Below, one piece after another: positions 1 through 5,117 of a stretch of 5,573 bases of DNA. Origin of the DNA: Acidimicrobiales bacterium (GTDB lineage Bacteria > Actinomycetota > Acidimicrobiia > Acidimicrobiales > Poriferisodalaceae); contig JASMKJ010000291.1 of the NCBI GenBank assembly GCA_030749275.1, positions 1 to 5,573 on the forward strand. The letters run 5' to 3'. Each line of letters opens with the position of its first letter. Position 1 is the first letter of the stretch. The notes beneath the pieces are model-generated. The model did not search any database, was not told the origin of the DNA, and saw nothing but the letters and a program-made list of their open reading frames with translations. The position numbers and the translations under genes were made by a program.

Positions 1-287
1 ATAGGGATCGGCCGGCCTACGGAACTAGCGTCGAAAATTCCATTTATGTGCATGAAGACCACCAAGGCACCGGTGTCGGGTCTCTGCTGCTGGCTGAATT
101 GGTGCGGCTTGCCGATGAACATGGTTTCCATGCAACTTTTGCCCGGATAGCTGGTGAGAATCCAGCTTCAATAGCTCTTCACTCAAAACACGGCTTCAAG
201 CTGGTGGGGGTTGAGAGGGAAGTCGGTCGCAAATTTGGGCAGTGGCTGAATGTCACCGTGATGCAGCGTTTGGCTACAGAAATTTGA
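1..287 (+). CDS. GNAT N-acetyltransferase, phosphinothricin/methionine sulfoximine acetyltransferase-like (5' partial)
   Basis: This is the C-terminal 94 codons of a GNAT-fold acetyltransferase, read in the frame whose first complete codon is at 3; the start lies outside the window. The acetyl-CoA pyrophosphate-binding motif HQGTGVG (nt 60-80) follows a beta strand reading ENSIYVHED. The later block GENPASIALHSKHGF is the typical GNAT helix-strand pair. The ending, VGRKFGQWLNVTVMQ, closely resembles the C-terminus of the Pat/Bar/MddA group, which N-acetylate phosphinothricin, methionine sulfoximine or related amino acids. The family is usually about 165-185 residues, so close to half is missing. 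The true substrate cannot be told; many chromosomal members act on toxic amino-acid analogues or have unknown substrates. The in-frame GTG at 48 could be mistaken for a start, but the coding frame is open and conserved upstream of it. The gene converges with menB after 9 nt, so no functional link is implied. Confidence 0.85.
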   Translation, partial: RDRPAYGTSVENSIYVHEDHQGTGVGSLLLAELVRLADEHGFHATFARIAGENPASIALHSKHGFKLVGVEREVGRKFGQWLNVTVMQRLATEI

Positions 288-296
288 CCTTGCCGT

Positions 297-1211
297 TCAG
301 AAATGCCACGGGAATTGTGTGAAATCTTGTTGGCGCTTTTCCAGAAAGGCATCTCGACCCTCGGTTGCTTCATCGGTCCCATAGGCCAATCGAGTGGCCT
401 CGCCGGCGAAAACTTGCTGGCCGATGAGACCGTCATCGACCAAGTTGAAAGCGAACTTTGCCATTCGTTGCGCGGTTGGGGACTTGGAGTTGATTTCTCC
501 TGCCCATTCCAACGCCACGTTTTCTAGATCCGCGTGATCAACTACCAAGTTGACGTCGCCCATGAGAAATCGTTCTTCAGCGTTGTGCGTTCGCCCAAGG
601 AAAAACACCTCGCGTGCTTTTTTCTGACCTATCTGCTTCGCAAGGTAAGCAGAGCCGAATCCTCCATCGAAACTCGCTACATCAGTATCTGTTTGCTTGA
701 AGCGAGCATGTTCTCGACTGGCGAGGGTTAAATCACATGTGACATGAAGGCTGTGTCCCCCGCCCACGGCCCAGCCGGGCACAACACAGATCACTACCTT
801 TGGCATCATCCGAATCAGGCGTTGACATTCGAGGATGTGTAACCGTCCAACTTGAGCTGGATCAATTGTTTCGCTGGTTTCTCCGTCGGCGTATTTGTAT
901 CCGTCTTTGCCTCGAATTCGTTGATCCCCACCTGAACAAAAGGCCCATCCGGCGTCTTTTGTCGATGGTCCGTTTCCGGTGAGTAGAACGACACCGACGT
1001 CAGTGCTCATGCGAGCATGGTCAAGGGCGCTATAGAGCTCATCAACGGTTCCTGGCCTGAACGCATTGCGAACGTCCGGTCGATCGAATGCAATGCGAAC
1101 AGTTCCTTGGTCTACTGCTCGATGATATGTGATGTCATTGAAATCGAATCCTTCAACCTGACTCCATAACGAAGGATCGAAGATCTCTGAGACATTCGGC
1201 AAATAAGACAT
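297..1211 (-). CDS. menB: 1,4-dihydroxy-2-naphthoyl-CoA synthase (MenB)
   Basis: MenB closes the second ring of the menaquinone headgroup in the cytoplasm, converting o-succinylbenzoyl-CoA to 1,4-dihydroxy-2-naphthoyl-CoA. The 304-residue protein is a crotonase-fold enzyme of the long actinobacterial type and matches the Mycobacterium tuberculosis enzyme as I recall it nearly end to end, offset by about ten residues. Visible hallmarks are RPDVRNAFRP (44-53), the oxyanion/substrate loop FCSGGDQRIRG (91-101), GWAVGGGHSLHV (147-158), and QTDTDVASFDGG (173-184). Equivalents of mycobacterial Asp185, Ser190, Asp192 and Tyr287 are Asp175, Ser180, Asp182 and Tyr277. Asp at 175, where E. coli MenB has a bicarbonate-binding Gly, marks the bicarbonate-independent class. 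The ATG at 1211 is supported by an AGGAG Shine-Dalgarno four bases upstream (plus-strand 1216-1220). No other men gene is in view; the gene stands alone between a convergent acetyltransferase and a divergent oxidoreductase. Confidence 0.97.
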   Translation of the reverse strand: MSYLPNVSEIFDPSLWSQVEGFDFNDITYHRAVDQGTVRIAFDRPDVRNAFRPGTVDELYSALDHARMSTDVGVVLLTGNGPSTKDAGWAFCSGGDQRIRGKDGYKYADGETSETIDPAQVGRLHILECQRLIRMMPKVVICVVPGWAVGGGHSLHVTCDLTLASREHARFKQTDTDVASFDGGFGSAYLAKQIGQKKAREVFFLGRTHNAEERFLMGDVNLVVDHADLENVALEWAGEINSKSPTAQRMAKFAFNLVDDGLIGQQVFAGEATRLAYGTDEATEGRDAFLEKRQQDFTQFPWHF

Positions 1212-1273
1212 TGGACTCCTGAACCGTCAATGGTTGTAGTCGTAGATTAGAGGCGGACATCGAAGGGGACATC
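1212..1273. promoter_or_regulatory. Divergent spacer between menB and the luciferase-like oxidoreductase, with both ribosome binding sites
   Basis: This 62-nt spacer must hold the start signals of two divergent genes. The menB Shine-Dalgarno AGGAG is on the minus strand at 1216-1220, four bases from its ATG. The rightward gene has AAGGGG at 1263-1268, five bases from the ATG at 1274. The two promoters must overlap or lie back to back. TAGATT (1243-1248, plus) and TAATCT (minus, plus-strand 1244-1249) are possible overlapping -10 boxes, but neither has a convincing -35 box. I saw no clear operator palindrome. Confidence 0.5.
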
Positions 1274-2146
1274 ATGAAGTTTGGTCTTAGATATTGCAAT
1301 ACCGATAAATATGCAGCAGACACCGTCTTGGCTACGGAGTTAGTGCAAGCTGGCGAAGAGGCGGGTTTCGAGTCTGCATGGACCGTCGAACACACAGTGA
1401 TCCCATCGGGATACGAGTCGGTGTATCCGTACAGCGAGTCGGGGAAAATTGCTGGTGGCGCCGAAGACTTGATATTGCCCGACCCGCTGATTTGGATGGC
1501 CCATATGGCTGGCGCCACAAAAACCATCAAATTCGGCACAGCGATCTTGATTTTGCCACAACACTCACCTGTCGTATGCGCCGCTCAAGTGGCGACTCTT
1601 GACTACATGTCCGGGGGCAGAGTCCTTCTCGGCATCGGAGTCGGTTGGCTCAAAGAAGAGTTTGACGCAATCGGGGCGCCGTTTGAACGCCGAGGACCGA
1701 GGACAGACGAATATGTGGCAGCTATGCGTGAGTTGTGGGCAAACGACTGCGCTACTTTCCAAGGCGAATTTGTCCAGTTCACAGATACGTATTGTTTGCC
1801 GCGACCCGTCAATAGTTCGGTTCCTATCATCGTGGGGGGCGACACCGATTACGCTGCTCGAAGAGCTGGGCGGCTAGGCGACGGGTACTTTCCGGCTCGC
1901 GATACCCCACAAGAACGGATCGATCTTGCCCGCAGAACCGCAGAGGATTTTGGGCGAGATCCTGATGCTTTGGAGATAACGATGCCTATGCCCGAAAACC
2001 CCGACGACGTCCCCAAGATGAAGGCCCGTGGCGTGGATCGGCTCGTTGTCCCAGTCACAGCGATGGCAGGAATGCCGACTCTGATCGATTCACCTGAAGA
2101 CGCGCTGCGTTTTGGGGACATAATTGCCAAATACTCTGATTTGTAA
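1274..2146 (+). CDS. Luciferase-like (LLM) oxidoreductase, probably F420-dependent
   Basis: This 290-residue protein belongs to the bacterial luciferase-like monooxygenase superfamily, a TIM-barrel fold that binds FMN or coenzyme F420. The sequence shows the family's core in order: an N-terminal strand MKFGLR, AGFESAWTVEH (30-40), FGTAILILPQHSPV (87-100) followed by AAQVATLDYMSGGR (103-116), LGIGVGW (119-125) with EEFDAIG (128-134), and the C-terminal block VPIIVGGDTDYAARRAGRLG (183-202) with DGYFP after it. This arrangement and length fit the short actinobacterial subgroup annotated as probable F420-dependent oxidoreductases (Rv2161c-like). F420 use is inferred from that subgroup, and the substrate is unknown; roles in lipid, terpene or xenobiotic redox chemistry are possible. 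The ATG has a good AAGGGG Shine-Dalgarno five bases upstream. The gene diverges from menB and ends 5 nt from the convergent rhodanese gene. Confidence 0.9.
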   Translation: MKFGLRYCNTDKYAADTVLATELVQAGEEAGFESAWTVEHTVIPSGYESVYPYSESGKIAGGAEDLILPDPLIWMAHMAGATKTIKFGTAILILPQHSPVVCAAQVATLDYMSGGRVLLGIGVGWLKEEFDAIGAPFERRGPRTDEYVAAMRELWANDCATFQGEFVQFTDTYCLPRPVNSSVPIIVGGDTDYAARRAGRLGDGYFPARDTPQERIDLARRTAEDFGRDPDALEITMPMPENPDDVPKMKARGVDRLVVPVTAMAGMPTLIDSPEDALRFGDIIAKYSDL

Positions 2147-2151
2147 ATTCT

Positions 2152-3399
2152 TTACGCCCAACCCTCATTCGTGAAGCGTGCAAGTGCGTCGCGGTCATAC
2201 TGATCGACTAACGCTACTTCCCAGTCGAGGTACTGCTGCATTGCCCGTCGTGCTACGTGAGCATCTCCTGGATCATAGGGAAGGACAACTTGCGGGCTTC
2301 GGAATGTCAGTTCACTGGTTCCCTGTTCGAGTGAACTGTCATCGCCCAGGTCATCGTTAAGTACATGAGTTTCCCAACCCATTTCTATGAGCCAAGAAGC
2401 GGTCATTGTGGCTCTTGTGAGGTCATTATCCGTCAGAATTATCCGCGCTCCTCGGGTAATTGCATATTCGTCGGTGGCTTGAATTAGTTGGCCTCCCGGG
2501 GCATTTCTGAAACTGGCAAGATGGCCCGCGTCGTATTCAGCGGGTGTCCGTACATCAAACTGATACACCGTTCGTGAGTCGTCGGCTTTCCATTGATCCA
2601 TAGTGGAACTGGTTATTTGACCGACATCGAAACGTCTGGAAACTTGTTGCGCTGCCACCGATGCCTGTCGTCGGCCCGTGACGGTAGGAGCCGGTGCTAC
2701 ATCGTCGTTGCCATGGTCCAATGTCAAGTCGGCAAGTTCCCATCCCATGGTGCCATTCTCTAATGCAACCACCTCGTTAGGGATTCCCGCTCGCACCAAC
2801 GATTCCGCTCCAAGAATGCTGCGTGTTCGCCCCGCACAGTTCACGACAACGGTGGCATCTTGTGTCAGTAAATCGAACACTCGATACACAAGTTCTCCGC
2901 CCGGACACGAGCGGCCGGTTGGGATACTCATGCGGTTGAACTCACGTTCAGTTCGTGAGTCCAAAATAACTAACGAACGCCCTTCTGATATCCATTCGTT
3001 GAGTTGGGCTGCTTCAACGTGTGGTGTCCCGTAGTGACGTTCAACTAATTCACCGAACAACTTCGATGGCACATTCACACCTGAATAAAGTTCGTGTCCT
3101 GCATGCGTCCAAGATCCGATGCCGCCCTCTAAGACCGTGACGTTTGTCCATCCGTTTTCCTTGAGGATGGCTTGAAGTGCTCTATCGTCGTCGTCGTCTC
3201 CTGCGATGACTATCGGGGTTGAAAGACGCGGGAGGAGAACCTCAGCAGCTATAAGTGCATCGTCAAGTTGAAGACTTGCGGCCCACAAAAGATGGCCTTG
3301 GCTATATGTTTCGTGATCCCGTGGATCAACGATCGCTAATTCGTCAGTGCCGCTGATCGCTGTTGCAAGTTCGCTAACCGAAATGCTGTCTGTCGTCAC
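2152..3399 (-). CDS. Multi-domain rhodanese-like protein (three domains, one with a catalytic Cys)
   Basis: Three rhodanese homology domains can be seen in 415 residues. Domain 1 (about 1-105) has the fold marks VDPRDHETYSQGHL and GGIGSWTHAGHEL, but its active-site loop reads GDDDDDR (67-73) with no cysteine. Domain 2 (about 125-230) has LDSRTEREF (146-154) and the loop NCAGRTRS (187-194), so Cys188 is the likely persulfide-forming residue. Domain 3 (about 255-360) has FDVRTPAEYDAGHL (281-294) but DNDLTR (324-329) in place of a Cys loop. A charged tail follows (about 380-410). Rhodaneses move sulfane sulfur from thiosulfate or persulfides to thiols or cyanide; the acceptor here is unknown. 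The protein looks cytosolic, with no signal peptide. The start is a GTG sharing GTGA with the stop of the upstream dioxygenase gene, and no separate Shine-Dalgarno is visible, which points to translational coupling. From memory, relatives beside dioxygenase genes can have four domains and about 520-540 residues, so this may be a shortened form. Confidence 0.88.
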   Translation of the reverse strand: MTTDSISVSELATAISGTDELAIVDPRDHETYSQGHLLWAASLQLDDALIAAEVLLPRLSTPIVIAGDDDDDRALQAILKENGWTNVTVLEGGIGSWTHAGHELYSGVNVPSKLFGELVERHYGTPHVEAAQLNEWISEGRSLVILDSRTEREFNRMSIPTGRSCPGGELVYRVFDLLTQDATVVVNCAGRTRSILGAESLVRAGIPNEVVALENGTMGWELADLTLDHGNDDVAPAPTVTGRRQASVAAQQVSRRFDVGQITSSTMDQWKADDSRTVYQFDVRTPAEYDAGHLASFRNAPGGQLIQATDEYAITRGARIILTDNDLTRATMTASWLIEMGWETHVLNDDLGDDSSLEQGTSELTFRSPQVVLPYDPGDAHVARRAMQQYLDWEVALVDQYDRDALARFTNEGWA

Positions 3400-3965
3400 G
3401 AGCGAGCGTCAATTATTGGATAGCGAATTTTCATAGTTCGCCATTCTCCGTCAGGTTCACTCCAATAGTTACGCGGAGGAAGGTCCAACAAATCATGTCC
3501 GTAACAGTGGAAATTTAATGATCCGCCCTGCACATGTATGGAATGGACGTCATCGGGTAGAAAAGCGATGCCTGTTCCGTGCTCAACCACAAATTCGTCT
3601 GCTATTTGAGGTCGCCCTTGTCCAGCTACCTGTTCATATTTCCGATTGGTTTCCTTGCCTTCTAAACCCACAATGCACGCCCAAGTTAAGTGGTCGTGTG
3701 GCGGAGCTTGGGTTGTGTCGGCCACTGACTGCACGTAGAGCGCGAATCGATGATCTTCGTCCTGGGACAATAGGTAAAGGGTGCTGCCATCTCTTGAATC
3801 ATTGGGCGGGAAGTCACTCCACGGGAACAGTTCTCTTCGTTGGGCCAGTTCGATGAGCCGATGTCGAATCAACTCAACAGAGTCACGGTCAATCCCCGCA
3901 GCATCGATTTCTCTAATGTCTGACATCGCTTCAGCGACTGCTGCAGTTCTCTCAGCATTAGTCAT
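3396..3965 (-). CDS. Cupin thiol dioxygenase, cysteine dioxygenase family
   Basis: This 189-residue protein is a small cupin of the cysteine dioxygenase type, non-heme iron enzymes that add O2 to a thiol to give a sulfinate. The likely Fe(II) ligands are His90 and His92 in PPHDHLTW (88-95) and His141 in DDVHSIHVQG (138-147). His153 and Tyr155 in NFHCYG (151-156) match the catalytic His-Tyr of the mammalian enzyme; the Ser of that Ser-His-Tyr triad is Asn151 here. Cys97 falls where mammalian Cys93 lies, which forms a thioether with the Tyr. No Arg is evident at the position that binds cysteine's carboxylate, so another thiol such as 3-mercaptopropionate is possible. The ATG is 27 nt after the crotonase stop. 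A GGAG (plus-strand 3977-3980) is rather far, 11 nt, from it. The stop overlaps the rhodanese start by 4 nt. Substrate is unproven; family membership is firm. Confidence 0.88.
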   Translation of the reverse strand: MTNAERTAAVAEAMSDIREIDAAGIDRDSVELIRHRLIELAQRRELFPWSDFPPNDSRDGSTLYLLSQDEDHRFALYVQSVADTTQAPPHDHLTWACIVGLEGKETNRKYEQVAGQGRPQIADEFVVEHGTGIAFLPDDVHSIHVQGGSLNFHCYGHDLLDLPPRNYWSEPDGEWRTMKIRYPIIDARS

Positions 3966-3992
3966 TATTTGTTGGTCTCCATCAAACGACCT

Positions 3993-4769
3993 CTAACGGC
4001 CTTTCCATTGGGGCGGGCGTTTCTCGGAAAATGCAACCGGTCCTTCTATGTAATCCTCACTCTTGCTCATCGCTTTGACCGCTTCGTACTTTCCTTCGTG
4101 AGCGGCTCGCACTCCAGCTTGATCTAATCCTTGCATCGCTGCCTGTTTGGTTGCCCGAATCGACATGGGTGAACATTCGAGGATCATCTCTGCCCAACGG
4201 CGAGCTTCGTTAAGTGCCTCTCCCTCGGGTGCTACCGCCGTTACGAACCCCAACTCATAACCCTCCTGGGCCAGTACATGACGTCCCGTCAACATCATTC
4301 CCATGGCGCGCTTGAGCCCAATCTGCCGAGGAAGGCGGTGAACTCCGGCGGCTAAGGCGGCCAACCCGACTTTGGGTTCTGGCAATGCCATACGAGCATT
4401 TTCGCTGGCGATGATCATGTCGCAAGCTAAGGCGATTTCGAAGCCACCGCCCATCGCAACTCCGTTGACTGCGGCAATAACGGGTTTATCGAGATCCCAC
4501 CGAGAGGTGAGCCCTCCAAATCCGCTTTCGGGCATAGCAGATCGATCTCCACCTTCGGCTTGATACCGCAAGTCATTCCCAGCGCTGAAAGCGCGGTCAC
4601 CAGCGCCTGTTACGATCGCTACCCACAAATCGGGGTCGTTCTGAAATTCATCAAATAGTTCTGCCATCTCAGCGTTACCGGGTGGGTGCAGCGCGTTCAT
4701 TCGTTCGGGTCGGTTAATTGTGACGGTGAAAATTCGACCGTCACGTTCTGCGTAACAGGATTCGGCCAT
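3993..4769 (-). CDS. Enoyl-CoA hydratase/isomerase (crotonase family)
   Basis: This complete 258-residue protein is a crotonase-fold enzyme acting on acyl-CoA thioesters in the cytoplasm. It has the N-terminal INRPERMNAL (18-27), the oxyanion/CoA block AFSAGNDL (60-67), NGVAMGGGFEIALACD (102-117) and LPEPKVGL (129-136). Glu111 and Glu131 fall 20 residues apart where the two catalytic glutamates of rat mitochondrial hydratase (Glu144, Glu164) lie, so true hydratase chemistry is feasible. The C-terminal EGPVAFSEKRPPQWKGR is standard for the family. The exact substrate cannot be read from sequence; options range from short-chain enoyl-CoA hydration to carnitinyl-CoA or thio-acyl-CoA chemistry. 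It is the first gene of the leftward unit with the thiol dioxygenase and rhodanese. The ATG at 4769 is the first possible start, since an in-frame TAA lies four codons upstream. No Shine-Dalgarno precedes it, which fits a leaderless message. It is distinct from menB, lacking the SFDGG motif. Confidence 0.92.
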   Translation of the reverse strand: MAESCYAERDGRIFTVTINRPERMNALHPPGNAEMAELFDEFQNDPDLWVAIVTGAGDRAFSAGNDLRYQAEGGDRSAMPESGFGGLTSRWDLDKPVIAAVNGVAMGGGFEIALACDMIIASENARMALPEPKVGLAALAAGVHRLPRQIGLKRAMGMMLTGRHVLAQEGYELGFVTAVAPEGEALNEARRWAEMILECSPMSIRATKQAAMQGLDQAGVRAAHEGKYEAVKAMSKSEDYIEGPVAFSEKRPPQWKGR

Positions 4770-4775
4770 GCCCGG

Positions 4776-4781
4776 AAGTTA
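4776..4781 (-). promoter_or_regulatory. Candidate -10 box for leaderless transcription of the crotonase operon
   Basis: On the minus strand TAACTT lies six bases before the crotonase ATG. This fits the TANNNT pattern of actinobacterial -10 boxes at the distance expected if transcription begins at the A of the start codon. No purine-rich Shine-Dalgarno lies in between (the spacer is CCGGGC), and no convincing -35 box was found 16-18 nt upstream, so the call rests on the -10 box, its spacing and the missing ribosome site. Confidence 0.4.
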
Positions 4782-4904
4782 GCCCAAGATCGTTGTCGGC
4801 CGCCCATTCTTGTTGGTGAGGTGAACACGGCTGCGGGTAATGCCCTTCCAATCGCGTGTGCTGTTGGTCACGGGCGATACTTTGGGCACCCAGGTGGAAC
4901 GCGA

Positions 4905-4934
4905 CGAACGGCCAGCCGTGAGGCTCGCCGTTCG
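4905..4934 (-). terminator. Strong hairpin directly after tRNA-Tyr, probable terminator or 3' processing signal
   Basis: An inverted repeat CGAACGGC (4905-4912) / GCCGTTCG (4927-4934) forms an 8-bp stem. It continues after one mismatch with AGCC/GGCT (4914-4917 / 4922-4925) around a 4-base loop. Read on the minus strand it begins at the base after the tRNA's encoded CCA. No T-run follows on the minus strand (TCGCGTTCC), so it is not a classic intrinsic terminator, but GC-rich stems without a U-tract are often proposed as terminators in actinobacteria. It would separate the tRNA from the crotonase operon 165 nt downstream. The remaining 4770-4904 shows no gene. Confidence 0.55.
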
Positions 4935-5020
4935 TGGTGGGCCGGGGAGGATTCGAACCTCCGTAGGTGTGAACCGACGGGTTTACAGCCCGTTCCCTTT
5001 GGCCACTCGGGCACCGACCC
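4935..5020 (-). tRNA. tRNA-Tyr (anticodon GTA)
   Basis: The minus strand folds as a complete class II tRNA of 86 nt with an encoded CCA (4935-4937). The acceptor stem pairs GGGTCGG with CCGGCCC, with one G-U pair, and the discriminator base is A. The anticodon stem ACGGG/CCCGT encloses the loop CTGTAAA, giving anticodon GTA (plus-strand 4984-4986), which reads tyrosine codons. The T arm is GGAGG-TTCGAAT-CCTCC. A 14-nt variable region contains the short stem GGT/ACC, as expected for bacterial tRNA-Tyr. Apparent open reading frames across this stretch on both strands are shadows of the tRNA. Confidence 0.97.
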
Positions 5021-5030
5021 AACGGCGGAC

Positions 5031-5059
5031 ACGTTATCGGTTCGGTTGCGTTGCCCCAA
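5031..5059 (-). promoter_or_regulatory. Candidate sigma-70-type promoter of tRNA-Tyr
   Basis: On the minus strand TTGGGG (plus-strand 5054-5059) and TAACGT (plus-strand 5031-5036) are separated by exactly 17 nt. The -10 box ends ten bases before the mature 5' end of the tRNA, leaving a leader of a few bases for RNase P to remove. The -10 box fits TANNNT well; the -35 box matches TTGACA at only the first three bases. Confidence 0.45.
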
Positions 5060-5104
5060 TTACTCTCGCTGGTTCAAGCGACACTCGAACCCCATCCGGG
5101 TCTG

Positions 5105-5110
5105 TATATT
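5105..5110 (+). promoter_or_regulatory. Candidate -10 box for leaderless transcription of the YajQ-family gene
   Basis: TATATT ends seven bases before the ATG at 5118, the spacing expected when the first transcribed base is the A of the start codon. No Shine-Dalgarno lies between (the spacer is TCGATTT). No clear -35 box was found 16-18 nt upstream. The divergent tRNA promoter lies about 45 nt to the left, so the two may share the 97-nt spacer. Confidence 0.45.
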
Positions 5111-5117
5111 TCGATTT

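Noticed and set aside
1212..1273. Specific sigma-70 promoters for menB and the oxidoreductase
   Set aside because: Possible -10 boxes exist near 1243-1249 on both strands, but no -35 box at 16-18 nt is convincing, so they are noted only in the spacer entry.
1153..1539. 128-codon open frame on the minus strand over the menB start and the oxidoreductase start
   Set aside because: It lies antisense to a clear LLM gene and overlaps the menB start in another frame; its translation has no recognisable family features.
2678..3034. 118-codon open frame on the plus strand inside the rhodanese gene
   Set aside because: It is antisense to well-supported rhodanese domain 2, is Ser/Thr/Pro-rich without motifs, and has no convincing start signal.
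3965..3982. Five-codon minus-strand mini-frame whose TAA overlaps the dioxygenase ATG (TAATG)
   Set aside because: It could feed ribosomes by reinitiation, but a run this short arises easily by chance, its GGAG may simply be the dioxygenase's own Shine-Dalgarno, and it has no ribosome site of its own.
3993..4769. Second MenB-like enzyme
   Set aside because: It shares the crotonase fold but lacks the SFDGG motif and the long N-terminus of MenB, and has the two glutamates of hydratases instead.
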